A DNA stretch of 21,417 nt, taken from assembly GCA_021464525.1 (NCBI GenBank), contig JADRCO010001205.1:1-21417 (forward strand), read 5' to 3'. Below, one piece after another: positions 1 to 9,178 of this stretch. The notes beneath the pieces were generated by a model, which was not told where the DNA came from, searched no databases, and was given only the letters and a program-made list of their open reading frames with translations. The DNA is from Rhizophagus sp. LPA8_4_AMF. Taxonomy: Eukaryota; Glomeromycota; Glomeromycetes; Glomerales; Glomeraceae. The position numbers and the translations under genes are program-made. Numbering within the stretch: the stretch's first letter is position 1; every line of letters starts with the position of its first letter.

Positions 1-1480
1 ATCATAAGTGAGTATAATAAATTTTGGATTGCAATTAATTAGCATGCAGGTATTTTTGTCTATGATACAGCATGACAAGTCAAAGTATATCACGGACATG
101 GGTTGAAACCATGGGTGAACCATGAAGGATATAACCTAGACACTTGAGACATGAAAAGTAAGGTTAGAACCTTTGTTGATCGGTCGAATTGGGTGTCGAA
201 ATAAAGGAAAAGAAACAAATATAACATGTATTTTCCTTTTTTAATGGTGATTTTTCGATAATGTATTTTAAATAATTAATATTGTATGATTTTTGTATGA
301 ATTAAATATTATAAAGTAACACAAAATATATAATATATATATATAAATACTGTATAGAATATTTTTATAAAACAAATCGATCGAAAACAACGTGCTTTTT
401 CACTTTTTGACATTTTTATTTCATAATTAGAACAAAAAAACATTATTTTGAACGATTAAATAAGACATTATTAAATATTATTAAATATATTAATATTTGG
501 AGTATTACCAATTTTAGAAAAAATTAGATCTATTTTTTTTCTCATTTTTTATTTTTTTATTTTTTTTTAGAATAATTGAATAATTTGATTAATTAAATTT
601 GAAAATTTTCAATAAAAATTGAAATTTTAAGATATAATCAGTTAAAACCTTCTTATTTACATGTTCGTACATTAATGTAAAATAACTAAAATATACATGT
701 GTGTGATATGTATATATACAGTATGTATACAGTATAAACACTTAAAAAAGTATTTATTCACCTAATTAATTTATTTATTCGTTTAAAATTAACAATTAAA
801 AAATTCATCCATTTCTATAAGTATTGTAAATTATATATGACAATTTCAGAAATAGAAGCATTGGTTCTTAAAAAGTTCTCTCACTCAGGTTTTATGCATA
901 AAGTTTATTGTTTAAGGTAATTTGTATGCATACACAAATAAAATACTACTAATCATACGAATCATAATTTTATTAATATTTTCACGATATGGTTTTTATT
1001 TGAACCACACGCGATTTATATAAATTCCCAGAAGAATATAAGGAAAAGTACGTGAAATTTAAAAATTTAAAAAAATTAAAATTTTCGCGCCAATTTCCAA
1101 GTAAAATGAGAATCCGATTTCGTAAAAGCGTGTCATTATTCCTACTCTTTTCAAGTAAAAATAAAAACGACATTTTGCATATAATTAAAATCAAACGGAT
1201 AAAGTTTAACCTTTTTAAAATGTCAGTAATCATTTTATAATTTTTACATAGAAAAACTATCATCTCATTTTTTTTACCGTTTCCATATTTCTCCTTGGGA
1301 TTAGATCATGAAATTCATTTCGTGATCGATTCGATTTCTATTAACTGAATTATATAATAAAAATAAATAATTTATTTGTAATAAAATCGCAGTAAAAATT
1401 TTCACGGTATACAACATCGGTGTAAAAAATCAATGACCATCCCGCGTAATATTTGCTTCCAGGTAAGTTAGGGATTTTTG
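1..1480. other. AT-rich intergenic sequence, no gene seen
   Basis: This stretch is AT-rich with homopolymer runs and short AT microsatellites near 325-350 and 700-740. A short open frame on each strand around 980-1263 overlaps the other, has no recognisable motif and no coding-like composition. The first 240 bases are somewhat less AT-rich, but I could not tie them to any family. Confidence 0.6.
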
Positions 1481-1486
1481 ACCAAC

Positions 1487-1508
1487 TACCCTGGATGCAT
1501 CCAGGGTA
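1487..1508. repeat. Perfect 22-bp palindrome
   Basis: The two halves are exact reverse complements; each half is TACCCTGGATG read towards the centre at 1497/1498. It lies in a GC-richer island (about 1441-1560) that also holds GGGTAACTACCC and two copies of GGGATTTTT. The GGGTA-type words recall the MITE-like element at 11632-11891, but no full-length similarity is visible. It may be the core of a small inverted-repeat element. Confidence 0.7.
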
Positions 1509-2260
1509 AAACTGAGGGGTAACTACCCGGGATTTTTAATCAGTACGGCGTATGTATGACAAGCATTCTTTTCTTGACCTGAAAATTAAAAAATCGGTGC
1601 GTTGTTATTTCATTATTTTTTTTCTTTTATAAGAGTATAGACACAGAAAGAATTTTTGCAAGACATTATTAATAAATTTATAATACTTAATGAAAAAAAT
1701 AATAGGGCACTTATATTGTAAAACTTGGAAAAAAAAATAAAAAATATTATCAGTTAAGTGAAGAAAATTTGTTTTCAACAAGTTATTTTTATTTAAATAT
1801 ATTAAAAAAAATTTTTTCGTTTATCACATTATTAATTATCACTTTTTGAGAATAATCATGCATAAACATTAGGCAGTTGAAATCGGGTAATCACAGAAGG
1901 ATCAACAATCCACAGCTTCAAATAAGGAAAAGCGCCCTAAGCAATTTTGCCCCGTCTATAATAACAATAAATTTGGGTTTGTAAAGTATTGCCCTCAAAT
2001 TTTACTATAAGAAATTTATATGATCCCAAACAAAAAACAAAAACAAAAAAAAAATATAAAAAAAAAAAATGTTTATTTTACCAATCTTTTTTTCTTATTT
2101 CCTTAATAAAAATACAATCACTTGATACTTAATATGCACATACCCTGGTACTGGTTACAGTGGATTTCAATAATATCATCACATCTGCTGCTTAATTTTT
2201 GACCGCCCAAATTTTTATAATGTTTTGCAAAGTTAGCGCAATCAATGAGATGCTTCTATG
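1509..2260. other. Intergenic sequence, no gene seen
   Basis: After the palindrome island this is AT-rich sequence with A and T runs around 1720-1830 and 2030-2100. A slightly GC-richer patch at about 1880-2000 shows no open frame or motif that I recognise. Confidence 0.55.
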
Positions 2261-2263
2261 ATA

Positions 2264-2642
2264 AAGATGCTCAACGGTCTTTTTGGTCTTACCAGGTCCT
2301 GACCGGTCTTTGGAAATTTTTCGGAAAAGTAACAAGGCTGCACACTCAAAATTTTGTGGCGCAGCAGGCTTGGTTAAAGACCAAAAAGTGGCAAAATTTT
2401 GTACTAATCCAATCAGCCAATTTTGAAATAAATAGGATTTTATAGGCTATTTGACTAAAAACTGCATTTTTTTGGTCTTTTAGCTCTGCTGGCCTTAGAA
2501 AAAGTAGGACAGAGGCCAAATTTTTCTATTTATTGGTCTTTGCCAATCCAGCTGCATCACAAAAATTTCAGGCACAGATTATTGATATTTTCCCAAAGAC
2601 CGGCCAGGACCGGGCAAGACCGAAAAGACCGTTGAGCATCTT
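2264..2642. mobile_element. 379-bp MITE with 50-bp terminal inverted repeats, TA flanks
   Basis: The ends, 2264-2313 and 2593-2642, are inverted copies of each other over 50 bp with four mismatches, starting AAGATGCTCAACGGTC. Both ends are flanked directly by TA (2262-2263 and 2643-2644), which fits a TA target-site duplication as in Tc1/mariner-type elements. Each terminal repeat contains several GGTC or GGTCTT words, and more occur inside, a layout typical of transposase-binding arrays. There is no transposase, so the element is non-autonomous. A 66-codon open frame at 2245-2445 lies across its left part and is not a gene. Confidence 0.88.
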
Positions 2643-2644
2643 TA

Positions 2645-2959
2645 TTTTATGATGACCATAATTACCTTAATATTATATAAAACAATTGCTTACTAAATGC
2701 TGCCACAATGAATACCGATTTCTTTTTAATTATGAATATTTTTATGGCTCAGACTCCAAAATTTTAAAACAAACAGATTGTTTATCATTTAAAACAAATT
2801 CATTGAAAAGTAATTATTTTTTTATTATCCACAATTTTTTGAATTAAGATTAATTAAACTGCATTTTGGACTAGGAGGTTTATTTGCTCATTCTGAGAAT
2901 GACAAATGGAAAATATCAAAAATATCAACTAAATAAACTATGTAAACCATTCTTGGTAA
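2645..2959. other. Spacer between two MITEs
   Basis: AT-rich spacer with no open frame, RNA gene or repeat that I can support. Confidence 0.5.
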
Positions 2960-2961
2960 TA

Positions 2962-3417
2962 CACAGAGAAATTCAATAAACCAGATCTATCGGTTCCCTA
3001 AAAATATCCAGTTTATCAGGATATCCGGTATAGCGAAAAAATTTTGATATATTGAAAATCTATTATACTAAATTTTTCATGCTAATAAAACTAATATACA
3101 CTATATTTTAATTTTTCATCTTATAAGGTCATGAAAAAAAAATAAAAAATATTTTTAATTGAATATATAACATCAGCCAGAATTAAGATTATTATAATTC
3201 TGGCCAAAATTAAGATTTACGGCATCACTTTTATTGGTTCATGATCACGTTGTACGATATTATCGAATCATTTTGGTTAGAAATTTGATCCGTTATAGCG
3301 AATATCGAGATTTTACTAGTAAACTCCGGTATATCTAAACTATTTCAATATACATGATTTTGTTCCAGCAAAAAAATCCGGTTTAAGCCTGAATCCGGTT
3401 TATCGAATTTCACTGTG
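2962..3417. mobile_element. 456-bp MITE with 25-bp inverted ends, TA flanks
   Basis: The ends are inverted repeats of about 25 bp (2962-2986 and 3393-3417), reading CACAG, A or T, then GAAATTC and on to ATAAACC, with three mismatches. TA lies directly outside both ends (2960-2961 and 3418-3419), as expected for Tc1/mariner/pogo insertion. Inside are ATCCGGTTT words near both ends and a hairpin around 3178-3204 with a 9-bp stem (CCAGAATTA / TAATTCTGG). Words such as CGTTATAGCGAATATCGAG at about 3290 resemble the ends of the pogo-like element at 18634-18779, suggesting the same superfamily. No transposase is encoded. Confidence 0.85.
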
Positions 3418-3604
3418 TAAACGGCTCTAAGTGAAAAACCTTATTTTAAAGTTTAAACGCCTAATATTTTAAGAAAATGTTTTGAAGAAAATTCTAATAA
3501 ATACGATGTAAGTGCTTTAAATAATATAAAATAAAAAATATTACATAAAATTTTTAAGCATATGAATGTTTTAAATTAATTGGTGTACCACAATTTAACC
3601 TTTA

Positions 3605-4190
3605 ATAAAAGTGTATAAAATGTAAAATTAGGTAATTTAATATAATGATTCCTTTCAAACAATGAGAATATAAGATCCAGTTGTAAAAAAATGATGTCCA
3701 ATGACAAGTGAATTATTTGAATCATCCAAATTATTTAGTACTAGAATTACAAAACAAAAAACTGATGGATTATAGTCCAAATCTAATGTTTCGGATATAC
3801 TAGCTTGGCAATTTGATGCATTAAAATCATTTGTTGGAACTTCCATTTTAACATTAGATCTGAATGATTAAAATCAAATTTTATATCATAACCAATGAAT
3901 CATCCACTTAATTTTTAATTTACATTCACACTTTCTAATTTTTTTTTTTGAATGCAATGAATTATAAGTCTTGGACCTTCATTTGACATCTAAAAAACTT
4001 GGAAGTTAAAATATCTTTTTCTTTTTTCAAAAATGTTATAGTCAGAATCTTTAATTGAAAAAAGTTTGATGCATCCGAGTTCAAATAATATAATCTTCAG
4101 TATTCGTATAAAGAATTTTTTCCAAGTTCTAATTAATAAAATTCGTTTATGTAAATCAAATAGTTATAATTTTATGCAACTCCAATTTCT
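3605..4190 (-). pseudogene. Broken, inverted partial paralogue of the 660-aa protein gene
   Basis: Read on the - strand, this matches the middle to C-terminal part of the intact gene at 9179-11161, from about the WSCIK block (near residue 339) to FTFYTL (near residue 556). Matching landmarks include GGAGTTG then ATAAAATTA, TTTACATAAAC, GACTTATAATTCATTG, AATGTAAATT then AAAATTAAGTGGATGA, NDFNA-NCQA, NPSV-CF, IGHHFF, and CTAATTTTACATTTTATACACTT. The frame is broken repeatedly, with short deletions; the longest surviving open piece is 63 codons at 3655-3846. The segment for the ENRKVGSY region is shortened. The N-terminal third, including the MACPF-like part, is absent. At its 5' side it stops close to the start of the dispersed repeat at 4205. 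It is a decayed family member, not a functional gene. Confidence 0.85.
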
Positions 4191-4204
4191 AAAATTATAT
4201 TTCA

Positions 4205-4628
4205 CTAAATTATTCAAATGAATTATTTTTTTCGCTAGAAAGTTCAAACAATCAAAATCTATATATAGCCAAAGCCTCCGTTAATTTATACTTATTGTGA
4301 CCTTTCTCTAATATAGTACAATTATAAATAAAATTTTAAAACTAAATTTACAATCTTTCAAATACTCTCTAGTTATACAACTCCAAAACTGATAACTGTA
4401 AATAAAATCGCCTATTGCTGCTAATCTAAATTTCGTATTTTTAAATTTCTTTTAAAAAAAAAGCTTTTTGTATAACTACATTATCTAATATTTATGAAAG
4501 TAAAGATCATAATTCTGCTTCATTATTTCTTGTTTGTTTAATCTTGAATTTCAATCAATTAAATTCACAATCATCTATTTACTCTACATAACACCTCGAG
4601 ATATTACTCAGCAGTCATCAGAATTGGC
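4205..4628 (+). repeat. Dispersed repeat family, copy 1
   Basis: This segment is a diverged direct repeat of 12539-13060. Shared blocks in the same order are CTAAATTATTC, AATCAAAATCTA, CAAATACTCTC followed by TATACAACTC, TAATCTAAATT, TTTTTGTATA then ACATTATCTA, GGTCATAATTCTG / GATCATAATTCTG then CATTATTTCTTG, CATCTATTT, ACCTCG-GATATTAC and CAGAAT-GG. Copy 1 is about 100 bp shorter because of indels. I see no terminal inverted repeats and no coding frame, so the family is unclassified. It begins directly next to the gene relic at 3605-4190. Confidence 0.75.
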
Positions 4629-4719
4629 CGAGATTATAGGGATGTTAACGGTCCCATAATAGACTAGGACTGACCGACCCTAAGCAAGTTGCCGAGGTAT
4701 AGAGCAGCAAAATACATAT

Positions 4720-4780
4720 AGAAAAGAAGAGTAAGAAGAAAGAAAGGAAAGAAAGGAAAGAAAAGGAAAACAAAGAAATA
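4720..4780 (+). repeat. Purine low-complexity tract (GGAAA-like)
   Basis: Imperfect GAAAGGAAAGAAAGG repeats, a simple-sequence tract of about 60 bp. Confidence 0.75.
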
Positions 4781-5097
4781 AAATCAAAATCGAAGGTTGG
4801 CGGATTAGATAGCTCTATAAACAAGTTAGATTTTAATCACGTGATAATATAATCGGTTTCTGCATAAAAATTTCCTACCGCAAATACCGTAAAGAACAAT
4901 ATTCAGGCAATAACTCATAAAACTTATAATAAATATAAGTAAATAAATAATAGCAGATATCATAATAACTTTGCTTATCGAAATAAATCAAAATATTGTA
5001 CTCCATTTTCAAAGAAAAAGAAAAAGAATAAAGAAAAATAAAATACAAAAGATTAAATTTACTGAAAAATAAAGTAGTTCATAAGAGATATAGTTGG
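4781..5097. other. Spacer between the purine tract and the - strand relic
   Basis: AT-rich sequence with a short GAAAAAG-type run near 5010-5035. No feature could be supported. Confidence 0.45.
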
Positions 5098-5596
5098 TCA
5101 AGGATTATTTTGATTATTAAGAACTCTATCATATCCCATATCTTGCATATTATCATAAATAATCCCAACTGAAGTCGTCTCCAAATACGTTTGGAGAGTA
5201 TGTTGAGGTCTCATAGTATCGAAAAATTGTAGTTGACCAAGTTGCTGAATCTATTGTCAGATCAAAAACTGTACATGTGGAAATTGATAATCAGGAATAT
5301 GAGATAGATTAATGCTATTATCTAAAAGTCGGGATGGATGATCAATTGAAATAAAATTCAAATGTAGTGTTTTGAGGCATAGAAGTTGTAGTATTATTAA
5401 CAGTGTTGATAGTATTATTATGCAAGGCGTATAAATTCATATGAGATATTCCTGCATTGTCTACGTTATTATTAAAGATGTTGAATGCATTGATTGCCAT
5501 TATCAAGAACTTGTAAAGGTGCGAAGCTATTTTCAGTCTGATTCATTGGCAAATCAGAATAGTCTTATGTAGTTTCGAATCCATGTTTTACAGAAT
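5098..5596 (-). pseudogene. Decayed coding segment rich in Asn, Thr and Gln
   Basis: On the - strand, coding-like sequence begins just after a splice-acceptor-like TTATTTAG (5597-5604) and runs through three frames in succession. The first piece has HGFETT, a stop, then LPMNQTENSFAPLQVLD. The second is Asn/Thr-rich, with NIFNNNVDNAG, NTINTVNNTTT and MPQNT. The third has HPSRLLDN, HIPDYQFPHVQF, two stops, then IQQLGQLQFFDTMRPQHTLQ, TTSVGIIYDNMQDMGYD and NNQNNP before a stop at 5098-5100. At least two frameshifts and three in-frame stops break it. At least one stop (TAG within a Gln-rich run) is one C-to-T change away from CAG. Such tails are common in fungal transcription factors, but no DNA-binding domain is visible, so I assign no function. 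It probably represents the last exon of a former gene. Confidence 0.6.
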
Positions 5597-5829
5597 CTAA
5601 ATAATACTAAAAAAAATATTTTTTTTAATGAACTAGGCGTAACCCGTCGCGTTGCGTCGGAGATAGGACTTGGCATTAAGCTAAAAGAGTAATAATAACA
5701 TTTATATTTATAATACTATTTAATAATATTTGGGTGAAAGTTATTTATTAATTCTATTTTACTTATTATATAATATTTACATATATTAAATTCATTGTTT
5801 AAAATATTATTTAATAAAATAGGGAGTAA
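5597..5829. other. Spacer with a short GC-rich word
   Basis: Mostly AT-rich. A compact GC-rich patch at about 5637-5665 (CGTAACCCGTCGCGTTGCG) stands out and may be a transposon end, but no partner end was found. Confidence 0.3.
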
Positions 5830-6460
5830 ATTATTTCTTTTTTTAAACTAACTATCTTCTTTTTTCTTTTATTTGGCTGGGCTTTTTTGTGATTTCATAT
5901 TCAATTTCAATTTTTCATTTCGTTTTTGCCTTCACTTTTTTATTTCATTTTTCACTTCATCTTTTGTCGTTTTTCCATATCCTTTTCATCCCTTATTGTT
6001 TCTTTTCATCATCCTTTATCTTTCATTGTTATTTTCATTCCTCTTTCATTTCTTATTATTCTTTCCATTCCTCTTTCATTTTTCATCGTTCTTTTTATTC
6101 TCCTTTCGTCAAATTTTTCACCATCCTTTCATTCTCTATCATTCTTTTCATTTCCTTTCATCCTTCATCATTCTTTTCATCATCCTTTGGTTCTTTATCG
6201 TTATTTCTATTTATTCTTTCATCCCCATCATTATTTTCATTCCCCTTTCATCATTCTTTTCATTATCTTTTCGACCTTCATTTTTCTTTTCATCATCCTT
6301 TCCATCTCTATCTTTCTTTTCATCATCTTTTCGCTCTATTTTTCTTTTTATTACCCTTTCGTATCTCACCATTCTTTTTGCTCCTCTTTCATCCTTTATT
6401 AACATTTTTTTCATTTTCATTTTGTGTTTCTTCATTTTTGTGCCTTTTTTTCATTTCTCA
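5830..6460 (+). repeat. Long polypyrimidine tract / degenerate minisatellite
   Basis: For about 600 bp the + strand is almost all T and C with few purines, built from imperfect copies of CATTCTTTTCATC and TTTCATCATCCTTT, spaced about 12-27 bp. Because TAA, TAG and TGA need purines, three overlapping long open frames (about 5873-6502) arise on this strand and one on the other. Their products are only Phe, Ser, His, Ile and Leu, or Lys, Asp, Arg and Glu on the reverse. These are composition artefacts, not genes. The strand asymmetry could favour unusual DNA structure or reflect repeat slippage. Confidence 0.85.
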
Positions 6461-6629
6461 GTAAAAATATTAAAAGAAATGGGAACAAATGCATGGAATT
6501 GATGAAAGCAAGATACTTTATTATATAGAATTTTAGTTTTTAGACAACATTAATTGGAAAAGAGTTGTATTTTTTAAACCTAATGGAATTACATCAATAT
6601 AAGTATCTCATTATTATCTCTACTCCGTT
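6461..6629. other. Spacer between two pyrimidine tracts
   Basis: No feature seen. Confidence 0.4.
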
Positions 6630-6735
6630 CTTTTGATCATCATCATCATTTCTTCTCCTTTTTTTGATGCCCATTATCATCTCTTCTTCTTCCTTTTGAC
6701 CCCATCATCATCTCTTCTCTCTTTTATTTTATTTT
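6630..6735 (+). repeat. Second pyrimidine minisatellite
   Basis: About three imperfect units of roughly 33 bp, each holding ATCATCATCTCTTCT-like sequence followed by a T-rich run and a GA or GACC junction. Confidence 0.7.
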
Positions 6736-7257
6736 TTTTACTATTGTAATTTGTTCTTAGATGCTACAGTAGTGAAATTTATGATTTATTTATATACATT
6801 TATAAATTCATTACAAAAATGAAATTTACAAATCTTTTATCATTAAAAAATTTTTTTGCTATTACATTGTAGCGATCCATTGTTACAAAGCAAGAAAAAA
6901 AATTATAAAAAAAGAAATATATTAATTATTTTATCATCAATTTATTGTTAATAAAAAATTTTTTTCTCTGAGCTATAATTATTACTGAAAAAAGTTAGTT
7001 ATAGTCTACTTAATAGTATTAACAAAGCGTTACTGGGAATTAAAAAAAAAAGTATCAAATTGTAAACATTAGTAATCAACATGGAATTTGCCGATCAAAC
7101 TATATAGCTAAAAAAACATAGCCAAATCACGCATTGGAATTCAGAAATTTAGATTAACCTGTATAAATATTGAATAACGATTACACAGGGATTTCTGATA
7201 ATAAGAATCAGGCAATTATTGTGGCGGCGTAGCATCATTCCGATCACTGATCCGAAC
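6736..7257. other. Intergenic sequence, no gene seen
   Basis: AT-rich with homopolymer runs. A less AT-rich patch near 7215-7260 contains GGCGGCG, but no open frame, RNA gene or repeat partner was found. Confidence 0.45.
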
Positions 7258-7690
7258 CTAAATGGTGAAAGAATGTATTTGGGAAAAAAAATTCAGTTTG
7301 AAAAAAAGCCAAACCAAAAAACGAAAAAGGTAAAAGAATTCGAAAAAAAAACTGAATAAAAATAACAAAAATATCCACGAAAAAAAAATTTGGGGGAGGG
7401 ACAAAGAGAAAAATCGGGTTGAAAAAAAAACCGAAAAGAAATAATGAAAAAAATTTGGGGAAAAGAAAGAGGATAAAAGAAATCGGTTTAAAAAAAAGGA
7501 ATCCAAAAAAAATAAGTGCCGAAAAAAATTCTGAAAAAAAAGAATAAGAATAATAATATTATAAAAAAAAAGACAATAATTTGGTCCAAAAGATTAAAAA
7601 AAGAATTTTAAAAAAAATTAATAATACAGTCTAAAAAAAAGACTGAAAAAAAAGTATTTAAAAAATAATATGCCTAAAAAAATATAGTAA
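7258..7690 (+). repeat. Purine-rich low-complexity tract with degenerate tandem units
   Basis: The + strand is dominated by A and G, with A-runs of 6-9 separated by short words such as CGGTT, TTTGGGG and GACTG. Two neighbouring units at about 7379 and 7445 share GAAAAAAATTTGGGG, a purine run, then AATCGG and TT, a period of about 66 bp. The 82-codon reverse open frame at 7258-7506 is a Phe/Ser/Leu composition artefact of this tract. Confidence 0.75.
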
Positions 7691-7831
7691 AAAATCGGTC
7701 TAGACAATAGCATCTATATAATTAAAAAAGAATGATAATAATTTTTTGGTTTTTACTGTAATAAGAAAGAGCCGAAAAAAAATTAAACTTTTTGGTTTTA
7801 ATAAGAAAACTGAATAATCATGTATTTTTCC

Positions 7832-7946
7832 TGAAAAAATTTCCTAACTTTTAGGAATTCTGCACAATTCTAAATATAATCATGTATTTTTTCTAAGAAA
7901 AATTTCATAATTCAGTAAAATTCCTAAAAGTTAGGAAATTTTTTCA
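7832..7946. repeat. Perfect 28-bp inverted repeat (hairpin)
   Basis: The arms at 7832-7859 and 7919-7946 are exact reverse complements over 28 bp and include TTTCCTAACTTTTAGGAA, separated by 59 bp. A partial direct repeat overlaps it: ATAATCATGTATTTTT occurs at about 7816 and again at about 7877. This may be a young fold-back element or a transposon remnant. No target-site duplication is clear. Confidence 0.85.
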
Positions 7947-7959
7947 TAATTATGAAAAC

Positions 7960-8160
7960 CGAATAGATGAATTCACGGTCTTAACTTTTAAGTTTAGATC
8001 AGGCACCCAGACGAATCGCGCGTCACACATTGCTTTGCAACGTGTCATTTGAATTTGGTTACACCTATAACCCGATATGGTAAATAACGTGCTATGTAAC
8101 AGGTAACACAATACAAAATTATTTATACAGGTTAGTGTAAACGTTACGGTTACACACAAA
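7960..8160. other. GC-richer patch, unassigned
   Basis: This 200-bp patch is clearly less AT-rich than its surroundings and holds words such as GAATCGCGCGTCAC and GTAAACGTTACGGTTAC. A 69-codon reverse open frame covers it. It has no recognisable domain and no start or splice context that I trust, so I leave it unassigned. Confidence 0.3.
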
Positions 8161-8426
8161 AATAATTATTATATAGTATAGAGTATTAAAGGGATCGTAA
8201 CATAAAACCTTATTCACTTTGTTAAAAAGACAATTTTGGATTAAACTTATAGATAATTAGATATAGACTCATATTGATATAGGAGGGAATTGTATATTGT
8301 AGCACATATTATTGATCATTTCTATATTTGGGGGAAAATCATGATAGAAAATAATGGATTTTTTTTTAATACAATCAAAAAAGGCTAAAACATGTTTGGT
8401 ACATATCGTTTGATCAGTTATGCATA

Positions 8427-8720
8427 TTTTTTTTTGGCAATTATGCACGTCATACCAAAGCAAATTCCGAATTGTTGATTGTTGCATTTAACAAATTTGC
8501 ATACACTTTTAAATGTAACACAATTGTAAAGCTATCACGTGTTAGTGCATATAGAATAGGATCGATATCTATTTATACATGTTCACGTGATAAAGTGTAT
8601 GCAAATTGTTTAAATGCTTGATTGTTTGATCCCCACTAACCTACTAATGTTTTTTTTTGGCAATTATGCACGTCATACCAACCGAATTGTTGATCCCCAC
8701 CTACTAATGGTTTTTTTTTG
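8427..8720. repeat. Nested repeat cluster with a 134-bp palindromic core
   Basis: A 32-bp direct repeat, T-run then GGCAATTATGCACGTCATAC, occurs at 8427-8458 and 8650-8681. CCGAATTGTTGAT follows both copies, and GATCCCCAC then CTACTAATG occurs twice further on. Between the direct repeats is an inverted repeat, 8484-8509 against 8592-8617 (GCATTTAA, then TTTGCATACACTTT). It continues inwards as TATCACGTG / CACGTGATA and meets near GGATCGATATC at about 8560. The left arm carries about 24 extra bases. It looks like a fold-back element with duplicated flanks. The 72-codon reverse frame at 8269-8487 is not supported. Confidence 0.8.
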
Positions 8721-9178
8721 AAATAAAATAGAAGAAACTATAAATATTTTCATTTAGCTCCAAAATTCCTAAATTATAATCTTAAGAAAATTTCTACCTT
8801 TTCATTTTTTAGTTGTTTTTATCTCAAAAAGACACTTATTTTCCTTTAAAAATTTTAATGGTCCATGTGTTATATATTTTTATTTATTTGAAATGCGTTT
8901 CTGATTCTTTTTTTTTCAATAAGTTTTTTTTTCAAAATCTTTTATTTATTTATTTATTTATTATTTTTGTCACGAATCAACTCATTTTTTTAACTTCCCA
9001 GAGTGATAAAAAAAAATTAATATAGATAAAAAAAAATAATAATAATAATTTTATTGAATAAGATACATTTAATTACAAGAACGATATACATATCCAAAGT
9101 GACGCTGTGACGCACGACACATGAGCACGTTAATAATAACAACAAAAACGAACAACTATAACTTTGAAGTTTCTGGTC
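8721..9178. other. Upstream region of the intact gene
   Basis: AT-rich sequence that would contain the promoter. It holds a (TTTA) microsatellite at about 8941-8962 and a TATAGATAAA word at about 9021. A GC-richer patch at 9095-9130 includes GTGACGCTGTGACGCAC. No specific promoter element can be proven. Short open frames on both strands here are not supported. Confidence 0.4.

Noticed and set aside
982..1263. Overlapping frames of 93 and 62 codons on opposite strands
   Set aside because: AT-rich chance frames: one mirrors the other and neither has a domain or sensible start context.
2245..2445. 66-codon open frame
   Set aside because: It lies across the left inverted end and interior of the MITE at 2264-2642 and has no motif.
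5570..5595. TTCGAATCC resembling a tRNA T-loop
   Set aside because: No matching stems, anticodon arm or acceptor stem surround it; it lies inside the Asn/Gln-rich coding relic.
5630..5670. Possible Helitron 3' end (GC-rich word next to CTAG on the reverse strand)
   Set aside because: The GC-rich word does not form a proper hairpin and no matching 5' end was seen.
5873..6502. Three overlapping open frames up to 209 codons
   Set aside because: They arise because a pyrimidine-only strand cannot contain stop codons. All frames are open at once and the products are simple Phe/Ser/His/Leu repeats.
7258..7506. 82-codon reverse frame, Phe/Leu/Ser-rich, membrane-like
   Set aside because: It is the reverse reading of a purine low-complexity tract. 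Apparent hydrophobic segments come from T-runs.
9164..9178. Alternative start of the intact gene at a TTG
   Set aside because: The first in-frame ATG at 9179 has a good context, and nuclear fungal genes rarely start at TTG.
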